Shown here: in pieces, positions 36,480-48,915 of the stretch
Layout of the letters: every line of letters begins with the position of its first letter
Numbering within the stretch: position 1 is the stretch's first letter
From: Camarhynchus parvulus
Lineage: Eukaryota > Chordata > Aves > Passeriformes > Thraupidae
Length of the DNA stretch: 64,000 bases
Direction: 5' to 3'
Assembly (NCBI RefSeq): GCF_901933205.1
Contig: NC_044601.1
Location: 35,130,352-35,194,351 of the forward strand
Position numbers and translations under genes: made by a program
Notes under the pieces: model-generated
What the model was told of the DNA's origin: nothing
Database searches by the model: none
Seen by the model: only the letters and a program-made list of their open reading frames with translations

Positions 36480-37084
36480 AGCACATTGGCAAGATGCTGT
36501 CATTGTGGGCGCTGCAGGGAGGCCTCTGTGGAAAGACATCATGGTCTACCTCACTCAAGCTACAGCTGGTTCCATCTGTCTCCAATAAAACCACCAAGGA
36601 CACAACTGAGCCCATCAGTCTCAGCTGGTGTCCTTTCAAAAATACATGTAAAAAGGTTGAAAACTACCAGATATAGAAAGAACAAAAAGTGTGAGAGAGA
36701 CCAGAGGGAATACCAAAGTCAAAGCAGGGAGGGGAAGAACACCATGCTGGAGAAGTTCTTGTGGAAGAGTTGTATTGTCTGTACCCTACTGCAGCTGGTT
36801 ATTTCTGGGGGAACTGCAGAATATAGAGGGGTCACACTGGGGCAGAGGAAGTGTGAGAAGAAAGGAGAGACAGAAAGGAAGTACAGTGTACTGACTTCAA
36901 ACCCCACTGACTACATTCCCCTCAACCACTTGGTGAGGACAATAGTGTTTTGTAGTGCAGGATTAACGATCAGCTTGAGAAAAGGGGAGGCAAAGGGATC
37001 ATTAAAAGGTTTTTCTCTCTGTATCCCACAAGGGAAATGAGTAATTACATATTTAATTGGCAATAATTTAAGATAATTTTCCCC
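36480..37084. other. Unclassified GC-richer block upstream of a CR1 copy
   Basis: This 0.6-kb block is less AT-rich than its surroundings and opens a 184-codon plus-strand frame (36,486-37,040). It may be the 5' part of the CR1 copy that follows, or another element. I do not recognise the protein: it is basic, with no clear domain. I find no target duplication. Confidence 0.35.
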
Positions 37085-38732
37085 AAGATGAGTCTGTTCT
37101 GCCAACAGCTGTCTCCTTGTCTGCTGGGAGAACCAACTAGAGAGGGTGTCCCATTGGACCTGTTGTTTGCAAACAGAGAAGCACTAGTGGGTGATGTAGT
37201 GGTCAGAGGCTGTATTTCACACAGCGGTCATGAAAGAAGAGTTTCCAATCCTGGAAAAGTAATGAGGGGATCAGCAGAAATACCACTTTGGACTTCCAAG
37301 GGGAAGACTTAGACTTGTTTAGGAGACTGATGGACAAAGTCTCTTGGGAGGCAGTCCTGAAAGGCAAAGGAGTCAAGGACATCTAGACATAAGAAGAACC
37401 AGAAAGAGGATGTGTGGAACTACTAGCCTATCATTCTGGCCTGAGAGCCAAGGAAGGTGATGGGACAGGTCATCTTCAATGCCATCACACAGCACATATG
37501 GGGCAGCCAGGTGGTCAGGCCCAGTCAGTACAGGTGTATGAAAGGCAGGTCCTGCCTGACCAATCTGATCTCCCTTTATGATGTGCACCTAACTAGTGGA
37601 TGAGAAAAGGGCTATGGATGTTGTTTACATGGACTTTAGTAAAGATTTTGGCACAACTTTCCACAGCATTCTTTTGAAAAAGCTGGCAACCCATGGCTTA
37701 GATCAGTGTGTTTTTACTGGAAAAAATCTGTCTGGGCCCAGAGAGTGGTGGAATTACATCCAGTTGGTGGCTGGTAAAACTAGTGTTCCCCAGGGCTCAG
37801 TGCTGGGACTAATCCTGTTTAATACCTTTACTGATTATTTGGGTAAGGAGATCAAATACACCCTCAGCAAGTTCACAGATGACACCAAGCTGGGGGACAA
37901 TGTTGATCTGCTGAATTATAGGAAGGTTCAGATGGCTCTGGACAGGCTGGGTTTATGGGTCAAGGCAAATTATAGAAGTTCCAGTGAGGTAAAATTCAGA
38001 GTCCTGTACTTTGGTTGCAGCTACCCCATTCAGCACTGCAGGCTTGTGGAAGTGTTGCTGGAAAGCTGCCCAGCAGAAAAGGATCTGAGGTTGTTGGTCA
38101 ACACGCAGTGGGGTGTAAGCCCGCAGTGTTTCCAGATGATCAATTCTATCTTGGCTTGTATCAGAAATAGTGAGACCAGCAGGACCAGTGAAGAGGTAGT
38201 TCTTCTTCTGATAGTGTATTCAGCACTGGAGAAGCTGCACTTCTAGTTTTGATCTCCCTCAGTCTCCCAAGAAAGACATTCAGGTACTGGAGGGTATCCA
38301 GAGAAGGGCAATGAATCTAGTGAAGGATCTGGAATACAAGTCCTATGAGACAAGTCTGAGACAGCTGAAGGGTTTTAGGAAAGAGAGAGAAGAAGGCTCA
38401 GGAGAGATGTTATTGATCTCTAAAACTACCAGAAAAAAGGGTGTGGCAAGTAGGGAGTCAGTCTCTCTTCCCAATCAGCCAGTGACAACTGCATGGGAAA
38501 CAATCTCAAACTGTTCCAAAAGGGGTTGGGGTTGGATGTTGGGAAGAACTTCTTCACTGAAAGAGCAGTGAACAGGCTTCTTAGGGAAGTGGTGAAGTCA
38601 CTATACCCAGAAGTGTTCAAAAAATGAGTAGGAGTCACATTAAGTGCCATGGTTTAGTAGATGTGGTGGTATTCCATGCCAGGTTGGACTCAATGACCTT
38701 GAAGGCCTTTTCCAACCTTAATGATTCTATGA
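37085..38732 (+). mobile_element. CR1 LINE copy with endonuclease end, RT remnant and 3' tail
   Basis: The longest CR1 copy here, about 1.65 kb. From 37,088 it encodes the C-terminal part of the CR1 endonuclease (GVPLDLLFANREALVGDVVV, then a CISHSGH stretch). A degraded linker, the reverse transcriptase remnant (37,596-38,246) and the 3' region follow, ending CCTTAATGATTCTATGA at 38,732. The linker and start of RT are compressed relative to the family, implying an internal deletion. It is noncoding as a whole. Confidence 0.92.
37596..38246 (+). pseudogene. CR1 ORF2 reverse transcriptase remnant
   Basis: A 216-codon open frame, plainly part of CR1 ORF2 and not a host gene. Visible landmarks are MDVVYMDFSKDF near the start (RT motif A region), PQGSVLGLILFNTF in the middle (the PQG motif B) and FTDDTKLG (motif C, with both aspartates kept). 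C-terminal words are PAEKDLRLLV and INSILACIRN. In an active element this enzyme copies CR1 RNA at a nicked target. This copy lacks an intact endonuclease, and the frame breaks on both sides at 37,595 and 38,247. The listed start is only where the frame opens; translation is not implied. The surviving length reflects chance and probably modest age. Confidence 0.9.
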
Positions 38733-39565
38733 GTCATCAAAATCTGGGATCTTAATTGGTGTTCTGTTCAGAAGGCTTTCTCTTCCATATTAAATCAAAA
38801 TTCAAATATTTTCATTTCATTTGTGAACAACCAAGAAATCAAACAAATAAACATCTTTACATTTACAACATTTACTTGACAAAAAAATAACTACACAACC
38901 ATATTGTTCTGCCAAGACAATATTTAATCACCTTGGCATTTTTTTTTACTCTTCCTGGATTTTCTCCACATATTTCTTATTTATCTTTAACATATTTCCC
39001 AGCTATAAAAATCACTAAAATTTACATGTTTCCAGCAGATTTTTCTTGCAAATAGTGGCGCATTTTATGTAATTGTACAGTTTAATAAGAGAGAAAAAGT
39101 GTGCATCACACACATGCAATGCAAAAAACCTCAAAATCAAAACCACTAAACTCAGCAAAAACCCCAGAATTTTTATTTCTTCCAATGCCAATGAGTTTTG
39201 AGCTTGTTCATGGACCAGTGGTATTATCTGGGTTTATCTTTATCAAGTATACTTTTTTTAAATCCTTTTTTTGAGCTACTTGATATTAAAATCCCCTGAA
39301 AATGTTAACCAAATTACTTTGGAAGACAAATGCAACTTTCTCTTCTGAAAACACAAATGTCATTATCTTTGTCTTTTCTTAAAAAACCCTTTTGCTAAAC
39401 ACCTGTAATACATCATGACTGCAATAAACTGCTGTATCTTTCTCCTGAATTCTAACATGGTTCATTTGATAAAAGAGACTTTTTTTTCATGTTCTTGTTT
39501 CATGACTTACCCATGAATACAATCTATTCAGTGCTTAGTCTTAATATCATTCTGATATTTTTCGC
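38733..39565. other. Unique AT-rich DNA, no gene seen
   Basis: Nothing recognisable. Confidence 0.5.
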
Positions 39566-40109
39566 TACCAGCAAAGGCAGAGACAGGCAAATGTCCACAG
39601 CAGAAAGTCACTTTATTGGAGCAAATGGGAAAGCTGATGAGCAAATGCCCCTAGGGAAGGGTGCAGGGAGATTTTAAGGGGCACAGAAAGGGAGGAGTCA
39701 CCCATCCTCGGGCGAATCATAGTACAACAAGAAATGACAGACATAGTGCAGGAACAAATGAAAATCCAGCTGGGGAGGGGCCCCACCTCCTGATCCAATC
39801 ACCGTCTGTCTCGGGTAGAAGCTTCTAGGGAAAGGGCAGGGACAGAGAGTGACGAACAGGGGACTGGGAGGGGAGAACAGAACCGTTGTCACGGGAATCA
39901 AGGAAGGAATCTGGGTGAAACCATAGAAACAGGGGTGGAGACACATAATTGACACAAAAAGGGATACATGTGTGGCTGGAAAGGGGAGCCCTGGGCAGAA
40001 CCATTACAACTTAAAACAGGGGGAACAGAACATACTAACTTTACAAAACTTGAACATTAAAACTTAAACAGAACATAACTGGAAACAGATAACCAAACAC
40101 ACCACAACA
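39566..40109 (-). mobile_element. ERVK-like LTR, minus strand, probably truncated
   Basis: On the minus strand it begins TGTTGTGGTGTGTTTGG at 40,109, the same start type as the LTRs at 6.2 and 30 kb. It shares GAAGCTTCTACCCGAGACAG-type U3 wording with the 30-kb copy. A TTAAAA word (39,672-39,677) replaces TATA, and AATAAA lies at 39,612-39,617. Only about 45 bp follow the polyadenylation signal, against about 240-270 bp in the two relatives, so the 3' (U5) end is missing or belongs to another subfamily. No target duplication was found. Confidence 0.78.
39612..39617 (-). promoter_or_regulatory. Polyadenylation signal of the 40-kb LTR
   Basis: TTTATT on the plus strand reads AATAAA on the minus strand, about 55 bp after the TTAAAA word. 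Confidence 0.6.
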
Positions 40110-40601
40110 AGAGCAAGTACCTAAGGTTGGAAAGATCTGAACTAAAAAAGTCTTCAAACATAAAAAAATGATAATGTTCTCCCAAACAAGGGATAAAAGG
40201 GAATTAAGAAAGAAAATAGGTAAATGAAGTCCTTCTCTTTGCTGTTATCACCCCCAAAAACCAAAGAATAACTGAAAAATAAAAGTAAACCAAAGAGGCT
40301 TGGGTTATCACTAATATAAGAGAACCTGATGAAATAGCAAGTGTTGTCCTGAGCCACAAAAGTTGTCAAATGCACTTTTACAAGTTTAGTAGGTTATGCA
40401 AGTAGGCAGTAATAGTTTCAACAGTCAGGAGTCCTGGATAGAACATTACCATGCAGGTAGGATAATAAGTCAGGGGAAGCAACAGACATTAAAGGGTTTT
40501 TTAGGTTTGGGGACTTTTCAAAACACAAATTTAGCAGATATTATCCAGTACCTTTATACTTTTTATGTCAAACTCAATATAGATACCAGGAAGATGATAA
40601 C
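40110..40601. other. Unique DNA, no gene seen
   Basis: Nothing recognisable between the LTR and the purine tract. Confidence 0.5.
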
Positions 40602-41120
<519 letters not shown>

Positions 41121-43465
41121 TTAAATTTCTCAACAAAATTGCCAATCATTTATGTACTTGTCCAAAAGCTTTAGTTGTTAAGTCCAAACTGATATATATG
41201 AAAGAAGGTTGTCTACCATTTACTTTTTTTTATTGCTAAATAATCTAAGAATATGTAGTATTTTAATTACAGACACTATTATAAGATAAAAAATCTGATT
41301 TGTACCATGTCATCTTTCTGCAAATAAAATACCCAAAAAAGCATTATACTTTAAGGTTTCAATATTTAAGGAAGTAGTGAAGTCTAGCAAGGATGATAGG
41401 TTAAAATTCATCATCCGTTCTTTCCTGGCTGCAAATCTCTCTGTTTGATAGTTTACATCATCAAATCATCACCAAATTCTGATGTATTTATTGACATCAG
41501 AAGTAAAGGCTTGAAATCCATTTCATCAAAACAATTAAGCTTATCCCTAATTCTAATGTCAGTCATCAAATAATCTTAATTATACCATTTAAATACTTTA
41601 GTTTTTAAACTTCTTCATGGTTTAGTTATATTGTCATGTAAAACTAAAGTTCTGGAACTCCTTGGTTTCATGAATAAATAGCTAATTAATTTGGACTTTA
41701 GATGGAGAATTATCTGTCCCAAAATGCCAGATCTTAGAATTTAATATTTAATTTTCTCTTACAAAGAAAAAAAAATTGCTGGAGTGTGAAGCCAAGTCTA
41801 ATCCGGCAGCAGCTTTGAATAATCCCTGAACCTTTTGTTTAAACTAAAGTAAAAATTTCAGGAATGGATGAGAAAACAAAATACATGAAAACTAACATTC
41901 ATCAGCCCAGCTGTGAATGCAAAGTACACTACAAGTCTTTTTAATTGAATGTGCAGAAAAATGATTCAAAACCTAATGGTGATAATAAATGCATTGTATA
42001 GTAGATAGCAATTTCAAGAGGAAAAACTCTTTAGACCAATAGGTACTGTCCCAATGTTCAAACTCTCTTTTGTATAAAAAGGGAATTTAGTGGCAATTAA
42101 TACTGACACTTTCTATTCAAAATAAAACTTACAGTGCAGAGGTGAGCTGCTTTCCTCTCTTCATATAAATTAAGTATAAATTAAGTGCTTGAAATTCCTG
42201 AAATTTTAATTTTCAGATCAAATACGAATCTATGTGTAGTCATATAATTAAAGTGACTGATTAAAATCTCTGCATCCAAAATTTTCTGTGTAACAGGAAT
42301 GATTTTGTGAATACCTTGATGCATAAGTGATACATTCCCCATTTTTATTTCAAAACCTTACCATATAATTACACAGATATACATATGCACTTACCTCCCA
42401 AATTTCCTCTCTTCAAACTTTATATTTTGACTTTTAACTTCATATTTTAAAACACAAGGAAACAGGATTTGAGTATGTAAGTTGCTTTGTTAGCTTGATC
42501 CTTTTGAAGTGAATTTGCCAGAAAAGCTCTCTTTTAAAGGTATAATGACAGACATTGACCGTGAGGGACTAATGAACTATATTGTTAAGTACTTTAAGGC
42601 TAATTTAAATATTTTCACTGATTTAATTTTTGTCTTTGACATAGATGAGAAAGGAGTTGGAAAACAGCTTTTGATTTTACTAGGCTTATTTGATTAGAAA
42701 TACCTTGTGATCAGACTGCAGCGCATAAATGTGATGAAGCAAGATAAATAGAAATGGAGAAAATAAACAGAAAAATAATCACCACGTAACCAGAACAACA
42801 TTAAGCTGAAAGCTGAAAACCAGGTAAGAATCTAAGTCAATACAGCTGACATGGCTTGACATTTCTGAAGATCCATCCTTGTGATTTTTGTTGTTATGAC
42901 TTCAATCTTCTATCTATATTTTTATCCTAATTGATAGCTAACTTTAGCCTGAGTATATCATGTTTGAACTTCAGTTCATAGCAGTGATTTTAGAATGAAC
43001 ACCATTTCTGTAGCTCAAAGTCATCCTAATAAAAAGGTGTGATGCAAAAACCTTTTGTCATTTTAAATGCTTAAATATGTGAGGCAGCTAGACTAAAAAT
43101 AAAAACAGAAAAAAAACCCAAAACTCAAACAAATCCAACAAATCAAAGCAGAAAATCAATCCAGAGATCAAGACTTCACTATTTTTTTAAAATGCATTTC
43201 TGAGAAATATAAATACATTAAGCTATTAGGCTTTTCTTGAAAATACAAATGTTATAACACTGCATAAAGGATGTAAAAAATTAATCCAAATGGAAAACCA
43301 AGGAGCTAGCTAGTCCTAAAACTACTGTAGAAAAAAAACAAATTTGAGAGGAGGTGAATCATATTACCTATGAATATCACAAAACATATTTGATCTAGAA
43401 GGCTCTCCAAATGCTTTCTATTATATATGTCTTCATGTTGAATAGTCAGTCTAATACCATTGTCC
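41121..43465. other. Unique AT-rich DNA, no gene seen
   Basis: No gene or transposon recognised. A CCAAT (42,036) and TATAAAAA (42,073) pair with 33-bp spacing, and a CAGGTAAGA donor-like word at 42,821, are isolated and unsupported. Confidence 0.5.
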
Positions 43466-43600
43466 TGAATGTTATGGTTAGAAAAGATGTTTGAGATCTT
43501 TGAGTCCAGCCATTAATTCAGCACTGCCAACGCTGCTACTAAACCATCTCCCTGAGGGCCTCATCTACATGTCTTTTATGTACCTCCTTTATATTATTTT
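43466..43600 (-). mobile_element. CR1 LINE 3' end fragment, minus strand
   Basis: GTTATGGTTAGAAAAGATGT, TCTTTGAGTCCAGCCATTAA, CAGCACTGCCAACGCTGCTA, AACCATCTCCCTGAGGGCCT and CATCTACATGTCTTTTATG match the inverted 3' end of a CR1 subfamily. It is about 135 bp and noncoding. Confidence 0.8.
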
Positions 43601-45984
43601 TCCTTTTCTTAGGACAAGATTGTTTTGTCTCTCCTGTAATATGTAGCTGGGTCATACAGATTTGTATTTTATCACAGAACTTCACAAATGGCCACTACTA
43701 ACCAAGGTAGTACTAGAGAAGAGCTAGGGTGCAAAGTACTGACGTAATAATAAAAATTTATTCATGCACATGAAGTGCACTAGCAGTAGTGAGGCATCCT
43801 GAATGTGATTTTACATAAGGTTTGAATGAACTTTGACGGTTCACGGATACTGTGCGTTGATTAATCAGTAACACCACATTACCCATTACAAGTTATAGTA
43901 AATGTCTGAAAGTAACAGCACTTTTTTCAGAATTCTCACCACTTTTCTAGTGATTCAGATGTCCAAGGAGATGGACTTTCCATAGTTCCTTATCTATGAT
44001 AACAGAAAACATTGATCCTTCCACCAAAGAAAAAGGTGTTAGAGGGACTGGCATGCTGGTGTTATTTGGCTGTCCAATGGTGTCATTATCCTTCACAGAC
44101 AGCCACAAGCTTCCAAGAAGAAAGGTCCTTATTTTATGGGATAGACTGTTATCTAGTATTTTTCTTCAAGCATAGACAATACCTAAGTCTTCTAATATCT
44201 AAGTCTTCAGTAAATTCCACTAGCTCATTACCTTACATGGCACTATGATACACTTTCATAATGTAAAGACTGATTGATATAACAGCTAGGGAAGGAATTT
44301 TCTTAATTTGCAACAATGGAAGTTGCTGTAATGTTTATAATTTTATAATGTTTATAAGTTGAAGAAAGTTTATAACATTGTTTATTTTGAAGACAGACTA
44401 CTGGTCTTGACTGCTATCTCAAATCAAAATACCCAAAACTCTAAGACTTTAGGTAGGACTTTGTCTGCTGCAGTGTCACCACAAATGGTTAGACAGCTTT
44501 CAGATCAAGGAAGCTGAGGGGGTGTCTTTTGTTGCTCCTTGATTTACATAAAGAAATCTGCACCTCATTAGTAAAGATCATCTACTTGAAAACAAAACTT
44601 GCCAGATCTGGATACAAAATTATGAAAATTATGCCAATGTATATGCATGATCATGCAATGTGCTTGAACTAATCAGTCATAGCTGCATATGAAATGGAAC
44701 ATGAAATAGCCTGGGCTTTGTTAACAGTATATGGTAAATTATAATAGCATGAATAAATAATAGCATGAATATAATAGCATGAATAAACATTTAATGAAAA
44801 TAATTATGGTTGAAATTACTGCAGTTTTGTGAAGATACATTCATTGGAAAGATGTTTAAGATATGAGCTGAACCAGTAATGTTTCTAGTTAAAGAAATAT
44901 TTACTTTCACCAAATACAGCAAAATTCTGGGTGAACTTCACAAAAAATGTAACTGCTCAGTGCAAACAAAAGATTCAGAATAAATACTCCATTCCATTCT
45001 CTACTTTTGAAAAAATTCAGAAAAATATAACCTGAATAAGTAAAGTCACTTTCAAAACTGTAAAGTGTCTGTAGACACTTTTAGAAAGTGATCTTGCATT
45101 GAGCATATTTTCGTGCAAACTGCATTGAAGCATGTCAATCAAATCTCACACAAGTTTCATGTAGAAATATCATTTTACACCCTTATATGAACAGAAGTGT
45201 TCAAATCCTGTTTATATAGGTAGAAATAATGCACATAGAGAATTCTCACTCTATAGAATTTTCATCTTACATATTTTGAGCCAGCCTAGAGTCAGAGACA
45301 AAAACGTACAGGCCCATATAAATATTAAATCCAATTTATTGGTAGCAGTTTTCACATCTTTGAAATGTCATTCATATTTGTAAGATTATCAAAGAAAAGG
45401 CAATGTGTTTACATAGATCACTGGACAAATTCAGGTCAATATAATTACTCAAAATGCCATATTTCTAAATTATCTGAGGAGCATTCATGCTGAGGAGCAT
45501 ACGTTTGGTCCCATCTGTTAGCAGGTTGGAGGGTAATAAGGTTTCTTTGCTTGTTTTGATTTTTTATACTTTATAACCTGATATAAAGTATATGGTGCTG
45601 ATTTTAGGTATTATACACTGTTGTGTGATTGGTTTCACAATCATAGTGCTGTAATTTGCCTACACAGCATCAGGCATGGTGGCATCAGATTAGGCTCACA
45701 CTTCTCTACGAGGAGGGAGAGTCTTTGATCAGAAACTAGGAGGGGTCATTGGCAGAGATTAAAGCTAGATGTGATAGGAAAAGGGGAAAATATCGGCTTA
45801 TCCTGTGGGAAAAGCTGTGGGATGATGCAAAATGGTTAGAGGGACAGGGTAATGGAAGGGACCTCTGTTGGTGACTATGAGACATATTAGCCAGCCTGGA
45901 ATACACTTGCAGTCTTAGGAACATGAGGTAGCAGAGCCCAACAGGGAAACATTTTGACTGTAAAAAGTGCCAGCAAAAGTTCAG
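43601..45984. other. Unique AT-rich DNA with small tandem repeat
   Basis: No gene recognised. A TAATAGCATGAATAAA-type unit is repeated about three times at 44,741-44,786. The GC-richer 45,700-45,984 segment may be part of the CR1 copy that follows, but I cannot align it. Confidence 0.45.
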
Positions 45985-46572
45985 ACATGTTGCATCACTT
46001 CAATTCCAGACATAAGGAGAGCAGACTTCAGGTTATTCAGGAAACTAATGAGTAAAGTCCCCTGGGAAAAATCTGGAGTGCATCAGTGCTGTCCGCTTTT
46101 TAATCATCACCTCCTAAGGCACATAAGCAGGCAATTCCTGAATGTTAGAAGTAACCAGATGAGGCAGAAGGCCAGCATGGTTGAACAGGGTTCTTCACTT
46201 TGAAGTAAGGAAAAAAAGGAAGGTATATGACAAGGTCAGGTGGCATGGGAAAAATATTGAGGGAGACTGCAAAAAAATATGATGAAGGAGTTTTCACAGG
46301 GCATAGAGTGATAGGACAAGGGTGAATGGCTTAAAAATTAAAGAAAGTATGTTGACATCAGATACTGGGAAGAAATTCTTTCCTGTGGGAGTAGTGAGGC
46401 ACTGGAAAAGGTTGCCCAGAGAAGTTGTGGATTGCCCCTCTCTGGAAAGCCAGGATGGATGGACCTGGGAGCAACCTAGTCTAGTGGAAATTCTTTGTGG
46501 CCCCTACAGGGGATTTAGAACTAGATGATCTTTAAGGTTCCTTCCAGCCCAAGCAATCCTACAATTCAATGA
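45985..46572 (+). mobile_element. CR1 LINE copy, ORF2 linker joined to 3' end
   Basis: From 45,985 it encodes a piece of the CR1 ORF2 segment between endonuclease and RT (FRLFRKLMSKVPWE, then HQCCPLFNHHLL, then EQGSSL and a stop). It then passes directly to the 3' region (GATACTGGGAAGAAATTCTT, AGAAGTTGTGGATTGCCCCT, CCTTCCAGCCCAAGC) and a worn tail near 46,572. The RT domain is absent, so this copy has lost the middle by deletion, the reverse of the usual simple 5' truncation. It is noncoding. Confidence 0.85.
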
Positions 46573-48599
46573 ATTTTCATTTTAACCAAAATTCTTCTTT
46601 GTTCTTGCAGTATAAATTTTTATACTTTTGTTGTATTTTCTATAATGCTAATGTTTTCATTATTTTTACTTTTTTAAAATCAGAGTCTGAAAATTTTTCT
46701 GGTTTAGGAAGCAGTAACAAAAAGAAAGATATTCCACTTAAAGTATGATAAGGGAAGTATTTGAACAAAAGTGATTTTTGTTTGTTTGGGGGATTTTTTC
46801 TTAGCTTTTGGGGTTTGTTTGGTATTTTTGTTTGTTTGTTTTCAGGCTTCCCCCCCACACACAACTTTTTTCTTATGCAGATGACATGTTTCTTTTTTCT
46901 TTTCCTTAAAATTTAGTCAAAGTACTACATTAAATTAAGATCAATATTCCTTGTTTAATACTTGTTACCTATGTGACATTTATGAAGTTTATGTAGGGAT
47001 TCTAGATGGTCTACTGTGTTAAACAACTGTTAAGGTACAGTTTCAATCTTTTTGGACTGTTCATTACAGTCTTTACATAAAATTTTACATAAAAAAAATC
47101 TTTACATAAAGATTAAATCTTTACATAAAATTATAGTCAAATAACTTTTCTATGGAGCTACAATTTGTGTTCATAAGTATAATGCTGTGATGCTAGGCAT
47201 ACTCATCTGTGAGCAGCAATCAGCTAGAATCATCTACACTAGCTCTGTGACTGTTCCTGTGTTAATAGTATTTCCATTACTTTACCCCAGACCTGTTTTG
47301 GTGACCTTGGCCTGACACAGAAAAAGTAGTTTTGCAAGGGTCACATGGCCTGTCTTCTCAAAAGAGCACACCATCCCCCTTTTCTCTTGAAAATCAAAAT
47401 TAGCATAATCTTTTTTATGTTTCTGAAAACTTATCAAGTACACAGTATTTAATGCCAACAACTGTTAAACTACCATTCTACGATGATTACTGTTTTTCTT
47501 TCTTCACAGTTATGACTCTTACTCTGTGCACGAGCCTTTGCTTCATTTAGTCTTCCAAATGGATCAAAAAAATTGGTCTGGTATTTGCAGTTAAAGGTAA
47601 TAATCATCTCTCTGGAAAGCTGAGGCAATTTGTAGAATGAAATGTCTCAGGCTTATTAGTTTTAACAAGAGAAAATGAGTTAGGATAGATTTCTTTCCAT
47701 ACTTCTCTTTTAGATCCTGAATAAAGCCTTAGATTTAATATTGTTCTTGTTTGAAAACATGTAAAGTTGACAGTTTCCTGGACTTTATAGAAAAGATATT
47801 TTCATGATAAGTGCAGATAATCACATAAACTGCATCGTTTTAGAACAAGTTTAAATCTATGGCCTAGCTATATAGGTTTTGTAGAAATTTTATTTCAAAT
47901 GTTTTATTAGCTGAGCTCTAACAGCTCTGCAGGACACTCAGAATTCTAAAACTACATAAATTATCAGGAAAGCATAAAGAAAAGATTTATGTGGTTTGTT
48001 TGTTAGAAACAAGAGCATACCATCAATTAAGATGGTAGAAATGAAAATTATAAAAGTTGCATGTTAATTACTACTGATACATTACAGGCTTACACTTCCC
48101 TGTAAAATACCTGCTGAGGTAAATTGTTTGTTTTTTTCTCCTAAATAAGCAATTACCAACATACTTCTTCTTCTACCTGACAAACTGTATTTTCAATTCT
48201 ATAGTTCTTTAATCTATTTGCTAAATTAGATACCTTGATTATGAATGCAAAATTATATAAAAGCCCAAATAAACCTCACAATATTTTCCTTCACCCTTTT
48301 AAAAATGTCCTTGAAATTTCATTATTGTATGAATGTAACAAGATTTTAATGAGTGACATGGTTGAAATAGAAGAAAAATTAAGATACTATGCTATGTCTC
48401 AAAGCTTGATCTCTAGTGAATGAGAAACAGATTGATGGTGTATTTCCACCATCACAGTTCTCAGTCCTAATAGTACTGCTGATTTATTACCTCATTTGGG
48501 CTAGTCATCTTAACAGTGACTCAGATACTGATGAACACGCTTTCATTTTTCTTTACATCTGCTTAGATGTAATTTGGTGTACATCAAAGGCAAATTGAA
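46573..48599. other. Unique AT-rich DNA with a terminal-exon-like spot
   Basis: GTTTG/TTTG-rich low-complexity DNA lies at 46,774-46,850, and TCTTTACATAAA units are repeated at 47,070-47,130. The exon-like segment at 47,510-47,745 is listed separately. Nothing else is recognised. Confidence 0.45.
47510..47745 (+). other. Candidate terminal exon (acceptor, short open frame, AATAAA)
   Basis: A strong acceptor-like run (TGTTTTTCTTTCTTCACAG) ends at 47,509. In the frame offset by one base, 27 codons are open from 47,511 to a TAA at 47,592, and AATAAA follows at 47,720-47,725 with TTGTTCTTGTTTG just after it. That order is what a last exon looks like. A donor-like AAAGGTAATA at 47,593-47,602 offers an alternative 87-base internal exon. 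No upstream exon or protein family is recognised; chance is quite possible. Confidence 0.25.
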
Positions 48600-48915
48600 C
48601 AGGAGTCAGCAGTGTCCTGGCAGCCAGGAGGGCCAACCCTGTTCTGGGGTGCATCAGGCACAGCATTGCCAGATGGACAAGGGAGGGGATTGTCCCACTT
48701 TACACCGTGCTTGAGTGGCCTCATCTCGAGTCCTGTGAATAAGTGGAGGGGCCTGAATATAAGAAGGATATAAAGGCACTAAAGTGTTTCCAGAGACTAG
48801 TGCTCAAGATAGTGACAGGTCTTGAGGACAAAACTTTATAAGGAGAAGCTGAGGTCACGTGGTTTGCTCATCTTGAAGAGAAGGCTGAGGGATGAATTTA
48901 TCGCAGGCTACACTT
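48600..48915 (+). mobile_element. CR1 LINE fragment
   Basis: GCAGTGTCCTGGCAGCCAGG, CCAACCCTGTTCTGGGGTGC, GGGAGGGGATTGTCCCACTT and AGAGAAGGCTGAGGGATGAA follow late CR1 ORF2 and 3' sequence in the plus orientation. Both ends are truncated and there is no tail. Confidence 0.85.

Noticed and set aside
42036..42080. CCAAT and TATAAAAA pair
   Set aside because: Both words are common in AT-rich DNA, and there is no start, exon or element context to support a promoter.
42509..42697. 62-codon plus frame
   Set aside because: It opens with GTG instead of ATG and has no vertebrate gene context.
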